Positions 50,430 through 59,523 are shown, counted from the stretch's first letter. The stretch: DNA of 64,000 nucleotides from UBA6663 sp044226485 (GCA_044226485.1 JBGAGY010000001.1:558001-622000); one strand, 5' to 3'. Numbers and translations are program-made. The notes: generated from the sequence alone by a model not told the origin.

Positions 50430-51788
50430 TTACACCGTCGGCAATACCGGGGCGCCAGAGGCGGCTTCGGGCGATCCCCACTCGGCGGTGTCAGGTTCGA
50501 TCTTGATGCGACCCTGATTGTTGTAGAGCCCTGGCACGCTGACATTGGCAGGCGCGATGACCTTAAAGACGGCGGCACCGAACACCTTGTCCCAATACTC
50601 GGCCTGAACCGGGACGCGCAGACCAAGGACGACGTTGTATGTCCCGGGCGCCAGGGTAACGGGGAACTCGAAGCTGATACGGACACACTCGCCGGCGTGG
50701 CGTGGCGGATAGTGCTTTCCAAGGAAGTGCGAATTCACTCCGAACAATTCGAGGCCGTCAAGGTTACGGACCAGGATGCCAACCTCGGCTTCGGTGTCAA
50801 GGTCGACGTGATGTTGCAGCCAGGCGATGACCTGTGCTGATCGTCCGTGGATGACGGTGTCCACCTCACGGCCATCTTGAAAGACGCAGCACTCCACGTA
50901 CCGCGCATCACCGCGCCCTGTGCGCTCGGTGATGCGGGCCTCGAAGGGGGGTTGAGAGACCGAGACGTAGCCAGGCCCCATCACCCGGCTCGCGTCAGTG
51001 GACTGTCCGTTTTTGGTTTCGCCCTGATAAAGATGAAGCGCCGCGTATTGGTCGCAGACGGTGTCCGTATCGCCGATCGCGCGCAGTTCGCCACGATCCA
51101 GCAGGAGCGCATGATCACAGAGCGCCTTGATCGTTTGCATGCTGTGGGACACAAACAGGATGGTACGGCCCAGTCGTCTCTGACGTTCGAGCGCGGCCAT
51201 GCACTTCGTTTGAAAGAACATGTCACCTACGCTCAATGCCTCATCGACGATGAGGATGTCGGCGTCGACATGGATCGCCACCGAGAACGCCAGACGCATC
51301 AACATGCCGCTCGAGTAGGTTTTGACAGGCTGATCGACGAACTCGCCGATGTCGGCGAAGGCCAGGATCGCGCTCAGCCGTTCGCGTACCTCTGCCTCGC
51401 TCAACCCCAGCAGCGCTCCATTGAGAAACACATTGTCACGACCGCTGAACTCGGGGTTGAAGCCGCTCCCCAACTCGAGCAACGCGGCAACGCGACCCTT
51501 CACGGATACGTTTCCGGTCGTGGGTTGAAGCGTGCCGGCAATGATCTGAAGCAACGTGCTCTTGCCACTCCCGTTACGACCCAGGATCCCATAGGATTGG
51601 CCGCGCCGCACCTGAAAGGACACGTCCCGCAGGGCCCAGAAATCATGGCCGTAGGAGCGGCCGATCCGCCAGAACAGGGAATGCTTGAGGCGATCTTCAG
51701 GCCGATCGTAGAGACGATAGACCTTGCTGACGCTCTCGACCTGCAGGGCGAAATCTGAAGGGGTCACTCTGGCGCCATCCGTCTTCAC
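50430..51788 (-). CDS. wzt: ABC polysaccharide exporter ATPase Wzt with C-terminal extension
   Basis: 452 residues from a GTG at 51788, whose GTGA overlaps the wzm stop. Walker A GRNGSGKST is at 70-78, the signature YSSGMLMRL is near 164-172, and Walker B ILIVDEALSVGD is near 190. The CTYSSGM-type signature and VKTYSSG are typical of TagH/Wzt. After about residue 280 a beta-sandwich-like domain of about 170 residues follows (GYVSVSQPPFEARI, FEFPVTLAPGTYNVVLGLRV), matching Wzt C-terminal carbohydrate-binding domains that read the terminal modification of the chain. Wzt without it is about 250 residues. Confidence 0.88.
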   Translation of the reverse strand: MKTDGARVTPSDFALQVESVSKVYRLYDRPEDRLKHSLFWRIGRSYGHDFWALRDVSFQVRRGQSYGILGRNGSGKSTLLQIIAGTLQPTTGNVSVKGRVAALLELGSGFNPEFSGRDNVFLNGALLGLSEAEVRERLSAILAFADIGEFVDQPVKTYSSGMLMRLAFSVAIHVDADILIVDEALSVGDMFFQTKCMAALERQRRLGRTILFVSHSMQTIKALCDHALLLDRGELRAIGDTDTVCDQYAALHLYQGETKNGQSTDASRVMGPGYVSVSQPPFEARITERTGRGDARYVECCVFQDGREVDTVIHGRSAQVIAWLQHHVDLDTEAEVGILVRNLDGLELFGVNSHFLGKHYPPRHAGECVRISFEFPVTLAPGTYNVVLGLRVPVQAEYWDKVFGAAVFKVIAPANVSVPGLYNNQGRIKIEPDTAEWGSPEAASGAPVLPTV

Positions 51789-52639
51789 ATGACGTCCGCG
51801 AAACCCGGTTTCATTTTCATAAACCAGGCGTACCCCAGGACTGCCCAAACAAACCCGACGCCAATCCACAGGCCCCACATCGCCCAATCGAGAGACTGGC
51901 TCCACAACAACGTGGCGCGGAAGCCATCCAGGATCGTGGTCATGGGATTGAGATAGAACACACCGCGAAGGTTCTCGGGCACGGCTGAGGTGGGATACAT
52001 CACCGGGCTCAAAAACAACAGGATCTGCGCAACTATCCCGATGCCTTGGCCGATGTCACGGACGTAAACTCCGAGCGCCGCCAGAAACCAGCCCACGCCC
52101 AGCGTAAGAAACACGAGCGGGATAAACGCCAGGGGCAACAGCCAAAGGGTAACTGAAACCGTGCCCGTCAGCAGAATGCCCGCTGCCACAAGCACCAGGA
52201 CGCTGAAGAGACAGGTCAAGAGGCTGGCACCCAACTGTACGATGGGCAGGATCTCTAGAGGAAAGACCACCTTTTTGACAAGGTTGGGCACCGAGAGGAC
52301 AAGGTTAGGCGCACGAGCCATCATTTCGCCAAGCAAATTGAAGGCGGTCAAACCGGCAAACAGGGTCAACGCATATTCGCCCGTTGACGCGGTCGCCCCC
52401 GCTCGCCAACTGCTTCGAAAGATCCCGGAGAAGACGAAGGTGTAGATCCCCAGCGAGGTGAGCGGTACAATGAGTGACCAGGCGAGGCCCAGGAAGGATC
52501 CTCTATAACGCTGACTAATCTCCCGTTGCGTCATCTGTCGAATCAGGTCGCGATGCCGCCATAGGTGCGAGACAACCCGAAGAGGATTTAGCACCTCCAG
52601 CCATGACGCATGCCTGTCGCGAGTTTTGGAAGTGATCAT
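51785..52639 (-). CDS. wzm: ABC polysaccharide exporter permease Wzm (TagG/KpsM type)
   Basis: 284 residues. An N-terminal cytosolic HRDLIRQMTQREISQRYRGS amphipathic helix precedes six membrane segments (LGLAWSLIVPLTSLGIYTFV, CLFSVLVLVAAGILLTG and others), with FLSPVMYPTSAVPENLRGVF before the last helices. It is first in the inverted operon and forms the channel with Wzt. It exports the completed, probably end-modified polymer bound to a lipid. Divergent from the 52691 gene. Confidence 0.9.
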   Translation of the reverse strand: MITSKTRDRHASWLEVLNPLRVVSHLWRHRDLIRQMTQREISQRYRGSFLGLAWSLIVPLTSLGIYTFVFSGIFRSSWRAGATASTGEYALTLFAGLTAFNLLGEMMARAPNLVLSVPNLVKKVVFPLEILPIVQLGASLLTCLFSVLVLVAAGILLTGTVSVTLWLLPLAFIPLVFLTLGVGWFLAALGVYVRDIGQGIGIVAQILLFLSPVMYPTSAVPENLRGVFYLNPMTTILDGFRATLLWSQSLDWAMWGLWIGVGFVWAVLGYAWFMKMKPGFADVM

Positions 52640-52659
52640 AGTCCGGCCTGATCGAAGAT

Positions 52660-52682
52660 GTTATCTTACCAGCATTGAGGGG
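52660..52682. promoter_or_regulatory. Divergent promoter region of the wzm operon and the GT4 gene
   Basis: Minus strand GATAAC at 52665-52660, about 20 nt before the wzm ATG. Plus strand TTATCT at 52661-52666, and GAGGGG at 52677-52682 as a ribosome binding site for the ATG at 52691. The two -10 elements overlap. Confidence 0.4.
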
Positions 52683-52690
52683 TCAAGACG

Positions 52691-54121
52691 ATGCGCTGCG
52701 GCGCATCCACGATGGGAAAGACATTCCCGATCCCATCTCTTGCTGGCCTGACCCCGTTTTCCATCCGCCTCGAATTGCCTTATGGGCAAGCCCTGTCCGC
52801 ACACGCCATGCGTCTCGTCGCCGTTTCCCCATGTTTTGACCCCCACGCGCCCGACGGTGCCAGCCGCTTCACCGGTCAACTGGCTCTGGCACTGGGCTCG
52901 GCCGGCATTACAGGACGCTGGTTCACCACTACCGCCTCGGGCGCTGTGCCGACTTCAGCCCTGTCGAATCAGTGGCCACCGGCCTTCTCCGCCGAAGAAT
53001 TAGACATCGGCGCTCTGCGTCTGACACGCCTATCGGCTCGAGATCCGCTTCCGCGACTGGTCTGGAAGATTGCGACCCGTTTGCTACTGGGCAAGATGCG
53101 GCCTCGCCTCGACCGGGCGCGCGAACGTGCCAGAGCCGTTGGGCCGCAGGCCTGGCTGGATGTCGCCTGGCCCTCATGGGCTGAGGCCTATGTGCTGGCC
53201 GCTCAAGGCCCACACATGCCCGGTTTCGGTGCGGCGTTTCGGGAAACGTTGGAAGATTCGGACGTCGCCCTCGTGGCCTATCCGCCGCTGGGCCTGGCCT
53301 CACACGCCTGCGACGAAGCAACTCGCGCGTCGCGAAAGACGGCCCTCATCACATTGTTCCATGGAGAGGATCCGCTCAACAGCCTGCCGGTCTGGGTCCG
53401 ACACTATCAAAGAGCAGCGGCGATCCTGGCGTTGACGGAGAGCGAGGCCGTGACATTCCGCGATCTCTTTCACCATCCTAACGTTCACGTCATCGGCGCC
53501 GGCATCGATCCGGCCGACCTTCACAGCCAGACGATTTCGGGCCAGCGCTTCAGGGCCGCGCATCATCTCGGGGACAGGCCTTTCGCTCTATACCTGGGCC
53601 GCAAAGAACTCGGCAAGAAATACGGGATGGCCATCGAAGCGGTACGTCTGGCACAAACCCTCCATCCGGCGGCGAGCGATCTACAGCTCGTCATGATCGG
53701 CGCTGACGTCGATCAACAGCCAGTGCGATCCAACGATGCGCTCTACCTGGGACCGCTTCCCCGACACGAGGTCCTCGACGCGCTGGATGCCTGCACCATC
53801 CTCATCAACCCCTCCACCAGCGAAAGCTTCGGCCTCACGCTCCTGGAAGCCTGGAGCCGCTCAAAGCCCGTGATCGCCAACGCCGACTGTGCCCCATTTC
53901 GGGCCATCGTGACGGACGGGATCAACGGGTGGCTGGCATCGGATGTCGCGGGAATGGCGACCCGATTGGCCGAGGTGGTGGCACAGCCCTCTGTGGGGCG
54001 ACGGCTCGGTGAGGCGGGAGTCGCGCATGTGAAGCGGACCTACAGCTGGGCCGCTGTGGCGGACCGGACCCTGGCTGCGCTCGAAAGCATCGCCCCGACG
54101 CGCAGCATGCCGACGACCTAG
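52691..54121 (+). CDS. GT4-family glycosyltransferase
   Basis: 476 residues from the ATG at 52691, supported by GAGGGG at 8 nt. The conserved GT4 start (MRLVAVSPCFDPHAPDGASR) is at an internal ATG, 52808, so the first 39 residues may be an extension or not translated. The nucleotide-sugar site is clear: YLGRKELGKKYGMAIEAV and E-x7-E in STSESFGLTLLEAW. It is the first gene of the right-hand plus-strand unit and lies opposite wzm. Acceptor and sugar unknown. Confidence 0.82.
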   Translation: MRCGASTMGKTFPIPSLAGLTPFSIRLELPYGQALSAHAMRLVAVSPCFDPHAPDGASRFTGQLALALGSAGITGRWFTTTASGAVPTSALSNQWPPAFSAEELDIGALRLTRLSARDPLPRLVWKIATRLLLGKMRPRLDRARERARAVGPQAWLDVAWPSWAEAYVLAAQGPHMPGFGAAFRETLEDSDVALVAYPPLGLASHACDEATRASRKTALITLFHGEDPLNSLPVWVRHYQRAAAILALTESEAVTFRDLFHHPNVHVIGAGIDPADLHSQTISGQRFRAAHHLGDRPFALYLGRKELGKKYGMAIEAVRLAQTLHPAASDLQLVMIGADVDQQPVRSNDALYLGPLPRHEVLDALDACTILINPSTSESFGLTLLEAWSRSKPVIANADCAPFRAIVTDGINGWLASDVAGMATRLAEVVAQPSVGRRLGEAGVAHVKRTYSWAAVADRTLAALESIAPTRSMPTT

Positions 54122-54147
54122 GCCGCAGCCACAGCCCCGTTCGCCTG

Positions 54148-54153
54148 TATGAT
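54148..54153 (+). promoter_or_regulatory. -10 hexamer of the 54161 gene, leaderless
   Basis: TATGAT ending 7 nt before the ATG at 54161. Confidence 0.4.
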
Positions 54154-54160
54154 TCAGTCG

Positions 54161-56374
54161 ATGTCGTCTCAGATCGAACTCGTCCTTCCATCTTCCACGG
54201 TCGTCATTCCGTGCTTCAACCCCAATCCTGAGCACCTTGACGAAGCTGTGCGTTCGGCTCTGGCATCCACGTTGGCGCCACGCGAGATCCTGCTTATCGA
54301 CGACGGCACGACCCTGCCGGAGGCTGCGGAGGCTCTGAAGTCCTGGGCTCACCATCCCGCGGTACGCGTCATCACCCATCCCGAGAACAAGGGCCTGAGC
54401 GCCGCCCGCAACACCGGCATGCAGGCCGCGCAGACCGACCTGGTCCTTCAACTCGACGCAGACGATCGGATCGACCCGACGTTTCTCGAGAAGGCGACCT
54501 GGGCCCTGGCCTGCCACCCGAACTGGTCGTTCGTCAATGCCTGGGTGCGCGCCGTCGGGGCCAATGATTACGTCTGGACGCGCGGCTTCGAGGCAGCCCG
54601 CGATTTCCTGGCCGACAATCAGGTCAACCCGATCGCGCTCATCCGCCGTTCGGCGGACCGCGCCATCGGCGGCCACGACGAAACGATTCGTGGTGGCATG
54701 GAAGACTGGGACTACTGGCTCAAGATGGCGGTTCACGGCTATTGGGGCGGCACGATCCCCGAGGTCCTGATCGAGTATCGGATCCATCCCCAGCCGACCT
54801 TCTGGCCCAATCGCGATCATCCTGAGCAACGCCAGGCGTTTCGACGGCAGTTGCGCGAACGCTACGCCGTCCTCTGGGAAAAAGGATTTCCGCGCTTTGA
54901 CGGCCAGACCGGCCCCGTGCCAGCAGCGGTTGTGAAGGACGCTGCAGTTGAGGCTGACTCTGACCAGGCGCCGCACGTCCTGCTGGTGGTGCCCTGGCTC
55001 GCGCTTGGCGGCGCCGATCGGTTCAACCTCAACCTCACTCAGCAACTGACGGCGCGCGGCTGGCGCGTCACGATCGCCACGACCCTCGAACACGCCGACC
55101 CGTGGCGCCCCACTTTCGCGGCGCACACAGCCGACATCTTCTCACTCCCGAAGTTCCTGACGCCCGAGTTCCAACCGGCCTTCCTCCGCTACCTGATCGA
55201 GAGCCGCGGCGTCACAGCCGTGTTGATCAGCAACTCGATGGTCGGTTACGCCTGCCTGCCGTACCTACGCGCGCATTGCACGCAGACCGCTTTCCTCGAT
55301 TACAACCACATGGTGGTGACCGAATGGCTCAACGGCGGGTTCACGCGGATCGGTGCGGACAACCAGCACTGGCTGGACCTCAACCTCGTGAATGCTCGTC
55401 AGGTGCGCCAGTGGATGATCGATCAGGGCTCGCAGGCGGACCGGATCGACGTGGTGTACATGGGGCAAGACGCCGATCTCCTGGATCCGAGTCGCTTCGA
55501 TCGAGCGGCAGCGCGGGCTCGCCTGGGCATCACCGACGAGTCCGTCGTCCTCTTGTTCCCGGCCCGGCTTGAGCCTCAGAAGAGACCGCGGTTCCTGCTG
55601 GAGATCCTGGCCCGACTGCGCGGCGCCGGGCTCGGCTTCGTCTGTCTGATCGCCGGCGACGGCCCGCAACGCCGCCTGGTCGAATCCACCATTCGCCGCT
55701 TGAAGCTCACCGACGTGGTTCGGCTCCTCGGTGCTGTGCCCTCGCATCAGATGCCCGAACTGTATGCAGCCTCAGATATCGTGGTATTGCCATCGCAGAA
55801 CGAGGGCATCGCCCTGGCAGTCTATGAGGGCATGGCCATGGAACGGCCGATCGTGGCGGCGGCCGTCGGCGGCCAGCCCGAGGTGGTCACAGCGGACACC
55901 GGCATCCTCGTGCCCCTGGCCGACGGCGAATTCGACAGCTACGTCATCGCCCTCTCGGAGTTGATCTCGAACACGGACCGACGTAAGGCCATGGGGGTGG
56001 CGGCCCGTCAGCACATCCGCTCGGCGTTCAGCATTCAACTCATGACCGATCAAATGCAGAACGCTTTTCGACGCGCAATAGAGCTGAATGTCACGTCACC
56101 GCGGCAGCGACCGTCCGCGGATGACGCCCAGCGCGTGGCGGAGCAGGTCGCCGACGACATCCGGCACGAACGGTTACAGGAACGTCTGCGCGGCGATCGC
56201 GTGGATCTGGCTCATGTGGAGGCGGCTCGCCATCAACGTTGGCGCGGCTGGGTCTACCAGGCGAAGAAGCGAGTCTTCCGCCCTGTCTATTACTGGGCCA
56301 TCCGCCATGGCTTCGACTTCGTGATCCCGTTGGTGGGAAGCGTGTACAGACGCTTCAATTGGCTGTTGAAATAG
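54161..56374 (+). CDS. Fused GT2 and GT4 glycosyltransferase
   Basis: 737 residues from the ATG at 54161. Residues about 1-260 are GT2 (TVVIPCFNPNPEHLDEAV, LLIDDGTTLPEAAEALKSW, the DDR in LQLDADDRIDP, GGMEDWDYWLKM). Residues about 270-650 are GT4 (VVPWLALGGADRFNLNL, LLFPARLEPQKRPRFLLEIL, E-x7-E in NEGIALAVYEGMAM). A basic amphipathic C-terminal tail (RRFNWLLK) may bind the membrane. Two linkages could be made by this chain. It follows the GT4 gene by 39 bp. Confidence 0.83.
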   Translation: MSSQIELVLPSSTVVIPCFNPNPEHLDEAVRSALASTLAPREILLIDDGTTLPEAAEALKSWAHHPAVRVITHPENKGLSAARNTGMQAAQTDLVLQLDADDRIDPTFLEKATWALACHPNWSFVNAWVRAVGANDYVWTRGFEAARDFLADNQVNPIALIRRSADRAIGGHDETIRGGMEDWDYWLKMAVHGYWGGTIPEVLIEYRIHPQPTFWPNRDHPEQRQAFRRQLRERYAVLWEKGFPRFDGQTGPVPAAVVKDAAVEADSDQAPHVLLVVPWLALGGADRFNLNLTQQLTARGWRVTIATTLEHADPWRPTFAAHTADIFSLPKFLTPEFQPAFLRYLIESRGVTAVLISNSMVGYACLPYLRAHCTQTAFLDYNHMVVTEWLNGGFTRIGADNQHWLDLNLVNARQVRQWMIDQGSQADRIDVVYMGQDADLLDPSRFDRAAARARLGITDESVVLLFPARLEPQKRPRFLLEILARLRGAGLGFVCLIAGDGPQRRLVESTIRRLKLTDVVRLLGAVPSHQMPELYAASDIVVLPSQNEGIALAVYEGMAMERPIVAAAVGGQPEVVTADTGILVPLADGEFDSYVIALSELISNTDRRKAMGVAARQHIRSAFSIQLMTDQMQNAFRRAIELNVTSPRQRPSADDAQRVAEQVADDIRHERLQERLRGDRVDLAHVEAARHQRWRGWVYQAKKRVFRPVYYWAIRHGFDFVIPLVGSVYRRFNWLLK

Positions 56375-56717
56375 GGCGAAAATCCAGCGGCGATTGGGAA
56401 GCACGCCACGATGAACTGGCGCTCCAATCGCCAGAAGGTGGCCCTCGAGAGTCCGGCCCGAAACTTGCACGTTTTTGCGAGCGACCCCTGCCTCAACGAG
56501 CGGATCCGGCCGTCGGCCTCACGTTGCCGTCCGCTCTGCCAAGCGTTGGTCAGGGGATTGTCCGCAAGGTGATGATCGCTGCTGGCGCGGTCTTCGGTGT
56601 CGAATGGGGGCTTGGGCTGCGCCCTGCACGACAGCAGCCTCCGGCTCGATCATTCCGGCCCGGCCCTCCCAATGAGACGGCTACCGACAGCTCACACCTT
56701 CGGCCTGGGGGAGAAAC
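56375..56717. other. 343-bp gap, no gene recognised
   Basis: No ORF here shows a ribosome binding site or a known motif. The overlapping frames are short and only weakly coding-like. GGGGGAG at 56708-56712 is the ribosome binding site of the aminotransferase that follows. It could hold a decayed gene, but nothing supports one. Confidence 0.35.
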
Positions 56718-57785
56718 ATGATTCCGATCGCCAAACCTCATGTGGGCGAAGACGAAATCCGGCAGGTCGTTGCCGTCCTGCAAAGCGGCATGCTGGTTCA
56801 GGGCAGCCGGGTGAGAAGCCTCGAAGAGGCCTTTGCTGCGACGTGTGGAACACCCTACGCCGTCGCGACAAGCAACGGCACGACGGCCCTGCACCTCTCC
56901 CTGCTGGCTCACGGCATCGGCGCCGGCGACGAGGTCATCACCGTCGCCTTCACGTTTATCGCCACAGTCAATGCCATCCTGATGACCGGCGCGCGGCCCG
57001 TCTTCGTCGACGTGAGGGCCGACACCTTCAACCTCGATCCTGACCTGATCGAAGCGGCCATCACACCGCGCACGAAAGCCATCCTGCTTGTCCATCTCTA
57101 TGGCCAGATGTGCGACATGGACCCGATCCTGGCGATCGCGGAGAAGCACCAACTGAAGGTCATCGAGGACGCCTGCCAGGCCGTCGGCGCAACCTATCGG
57201 GGCCGACCAGCCGGCAGCCTCGGCACCGGCATGTTCAGCCTGTACGCGACCAAGAACGTCATGAGCGCCGAGGGAGGCATGATCACGACCCACGATGCCG
57301 CTTTCGCCGAACAGTGCCGGCTCCTGCGCAATCACGGCATGAGGGTGCGCTACCATTACGAAATGCTCGGCTACAACTACCGCATGTCGGACCTTCACGC
57401 AGCCATCGGGCTGGCGCAGATGGATCGACTGGCCGAGTGGACCGCCGCACGCCGCGACAACGCCGCCTACTTCAACGCTCACATTACGAGCGTCATGACG
57501 CCCAACGTCGCCCCCGAGTACGGACATGTCTGGCACCAATACACCATCCGCGTGCCTGACGGCCGGCGCGACGCCGCGCTCGAGCAGTTGACGGCCGCCG
57601 GCGTGGGCACCAGCATCTTTTATCCATACCCCGCGCATCAACAGGCCTACGTGCGCGACATTGTTGGCGATGTCCAGTTGCCCGTCACGGAGCAACTGGC
57701 GCGCGAGGTCCTCTCGCTGCCGGTTCACCCAGGGCTCTCGCAGTCGGATCGCGAGATCATCGTTCACGAAGTCAATCGTCTCTAG
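56718..57785 (+). CDS. DegT/DnrJ/EryC1-type sugar aminotransferase (WbpE-like)
   Basis: 355 residues. PLP chemistry is indicated by the Schiff-base lysine K179 in YATKNVMSAEGG, and by the AEGG and EDACQAVGATYRG segments (EDA for the pyridine nitrogen). It transaminates a UDP-3-keto-sugar using glutamate. Followed within 21 bp by the oxidoreductase and then the N-acetyltransferase, the three match WbpE, WbpB and WbpD. Confidence 0.88.
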   Translation: MIPIAKPHVGEDEIRQVVAVLQSGMLVQGSRVRSLEEAFAATCGTPYAVATSNGTTALHLSLLAHGIGAGDEVITVAFTFIATVNAILMTGARPVFVDVRADTFNLDPDLIEAAITPRTKAILLVHLYGQMCDMDPILAIAEKHQLKVIEDACQAVGATYRGRPAGSLGTGMFSLYATKNVMSAEGGMITTHDAAFAEQCRLLRNHGMRVRYHYEMLGYNYRMSDLHAAIGLAQMDRLAEWTAARRDNAAYFNAHITSVMTPNVAPEYGHVWHQYTIRVPDGRRDAALEQLTAAGVGTSIFYPYPAHQQAYVRDIVGDVQLPVTEQLAREVLSLPVHPGLSQSDREIIVHEVNRL

Positions 57786-57806
57786 TTTTTCGAACGGAAC
57801 CAAAAC

Positions 57807-58811
57807 ATGACCCGCGTCGCAGTTGTTGGAACGGGCAGCATGGGCAAAAACCATGTCCGCGTGCTGCGCGAAATGCCGGACATCGACTTGATCGGGCTCG
57901 TGGATCCAAACCTTGCCGTCGCCAAGCCACTGGCCGACCGCTATGCACTGCCCCTGTACGCCGATGTCGATGCCTTGATCGAGGCTGGCAGGCCCGAAGC
58001 CGTGGTGGTCGCCACACCGACCGTTCATCATGGCGCCGTCGTGTCGCGCCTGCTGGAGCACGGCATCCACGTCCTGGTCGAGAAGCCGATCGCATCGACG
58101 CGAGTTGAAGGCCAAGCCATGGTCGAGTTGGCGGAGCGCCAGGGTGTGGTGCTCTCGGTCGGCCACGTCGAACGGTTCAATCCGGCGGTGATCGCGGTCC
58201 GCCAATATCTGAATGAAGGCCGTCTTGGCAAGTTGATCCAGATCGATGCCCGCCGATTGGGGCCCTATCCCCAGCATATCGGCGACGTCGGCGTCGGCGT
58301 CGACCTGGCCGTGCACGAGCTCGACATCATACGCAACCTGAGCGGCTCGGAGGTCGTATCGGTCTTCGCTGAAGTGGCCCACGCGATCCACACCGAACGT
58401 GAGGACCTTCTCGTATCGGTGTTGCGATTGGCGAACGGCACCATCGGAACGTTGACGATCAGCTGGCTATCGCCGACCAAAACGCGCGAACTGTGCCTGA
58501 CCGGCGCCCGCGGCATGTACCGGCTCAACTATCTGACCCAGGATCTCGAGTTCTTCGAGAACGCCGCGATCGACGGCCAGGCCGGGTGGGACACCATGCA
58601 GATCCTGCGCGGCGTCAGCGAAGGCCAGATGATCCGGCACGCCATCCGCAAGAAGGAGCCGCTGCGCGCCGAACTCGACGCCTTCCTGGCCGCGGTACGA
58701 GGCGAAGGCCCGGTGGTCATCACCGGCACAGACGGCCTGCGCGCACTCGAGCTCGCCGAGGCCTTGTTGACGTCGGCGCGGGAGCGGCGGCCGGTTGTGT
58801 TCGACGCGTGA
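57807..58811 (+). CDS. Gfo/Idh/MocA sugar oxidoreductase (WbpB/WlbA-like)
   Basis: 334 residues. NAD-binding GTGSMGK at 8-14, EKP at 92-94, and the catalytic-region GVGVDLAVHELDII carrying the histidine. WbpB-type enzymes oxidise C3 of UDP-GlcNAcA, regenerating NAD with 2-oxoglutarate. It sits between the aminotransferase and the acetyltransferase in a compact operon. Confidence 0.85.
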   Translation: MTRVAVVGTGSMGKNHVRVLREMPDIDLIGLVDPNLAVAKPLADRYALPLYADVDALIEAGRPEAVVVATPTVHHGAVVSRLLEHGIHVLVEKPIASTRVEGQAMVELAERQGVVLSVGHVERFNPAVIAVRQYLNEGRLGKLIQIDARRLGPYPQHIGDVGVGVDLAVHELDIIRNLSGSEVVSVFAEVAHAIHTEREDLLVSVLRLANGTIGTLTISWLSPTKTRELCLTGARGMYRLNYLTQDLEFFENAAIDGQAGWDTMQILRGVSEGQMIRHAIRKKEPLRAELDAFLAAVRGEGPVVITGTDGLRALELAEALLTSARERRPVVFDA

Positions 58812-58835
58812 CGCGACGAGGAGCCCGACAAACCC

Positions 58836-59459
58836 ATGACGACACAACGAACCGACGTCCGCATCCATGCCACCGCTGAGGTGTCGGACGCCGCCGAACT
58901 GGGTTCTGGCGTGCGGATCTGGAACCATTGCCAGGTGCGCGAGGGTGCACGGATCGGCGCCGGCACGATCCTGAGCAAAGACGTCTATGTCGACGCCGGC
59001 GTCGTGATCGGCGAGAACTGCAAGATCCAGAACGGCATCTCGGTCTATCACGGCGTCACGCTCGAAGACGGCGTATTCCTGGGCCCGCACATGGTATTCA
59101 CAAACGACCTCAGGCCGCGCGCCATCAATCCCGATGGAAGCCTGAAAAAAACCTCGGATTGGGTCCTGACCGAAACCCGCATCCAGCGGGGCGCCAGCAT
59201 CGGCGCGGGCGCGGTCATCGTCTGTGGTGTCACGATCGGCGCCTGGGCCATGGTCGGCGCCGGGGCTGTGGTCACGCGGGATGTGCCCGACCACGGCCTT
59301 GTGTTCGGCAACCCCGCCCGATTGCGCGGCTTCGTCAGCCCGGCCGGGCATACGCTTGTGCTGGACTCTGAAGGCGCCGATGCTGTCGTGTTGCGATGTC
59401 CACAGACGGACTTCACGCTGCGGCTGACACCTTCACAGTACGGCGCGCTCACTCGTTAG
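58836..59459 (+). CDS. Left-handed beta-helix N-acetyltransferase (WbpD/WlbB-like)
   Basis: 207 residues. Hexapeptide repeats run from about 10 to 165 (IHATAEVSDAAELGSGVRIW, VVIGENCKIQNG, VTIGAWAMVGAGAVV), with the catalytic-loop histidine in SVYHGV and FGNPARLRGFV at the end. WbpD acetylates the 3-amino group to give UDP-GlcNAc(3NAc)A. The extra C-terminal 40 residues (VLDSEGADAVVLRCP) are unusual in length. GACGAGGAG precedes the ATG at 58836. Confidence 0.85.
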   Translation: MTTQRTDVRIHATAEVSDAAELGSGVRIWNHCQVREGARIGAGTILSKDVYVDAGVVIGENCKIQNGISVYHGVTLEDGVFLGPHMVFTNDLRPRAINPDGSLKKTSDWVLTETRIQRGASIGAGAVIVCGVTIGAWAMVGAGAVVTRDVPDHGLVFGNPARLRGFVSPAGHTLVLDSEGADAVVLRCPQTDFTLRLTPSQYGALTR

Positions 59460-59493
59460 CCAGGAGGCCATGGCCCGATCAGTAGAAGGCTGC

Positions 59494-59523
59494 CTGACCG
59501 TCGGCGCGGACGTGCTTTAGAAT
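59494..59523 (+). promoter_or_regulatory. Promoter of the 59530 gene, leaderless
   Basis: CTGACC at 59494-59499, an 18-bp spacer, TAGAAT at 59518-59523, ending 6 nt before the GTG at 59530. Confidence 0.5.

Noticed and set aside
56375..56717. Decayed gene in the gap before the aminotransferase
   Set aside because: Frames were checked on both strands; no family motif or consistent frame was found, so no pseudogene is claimed.
56550..58391. 613-residue open frame on the minus strand
   Set aside because: Mirrors the aminotransferase and oxidoreductase genes; no domain signature, His/Asp-rich composition typical of a shadow frame.
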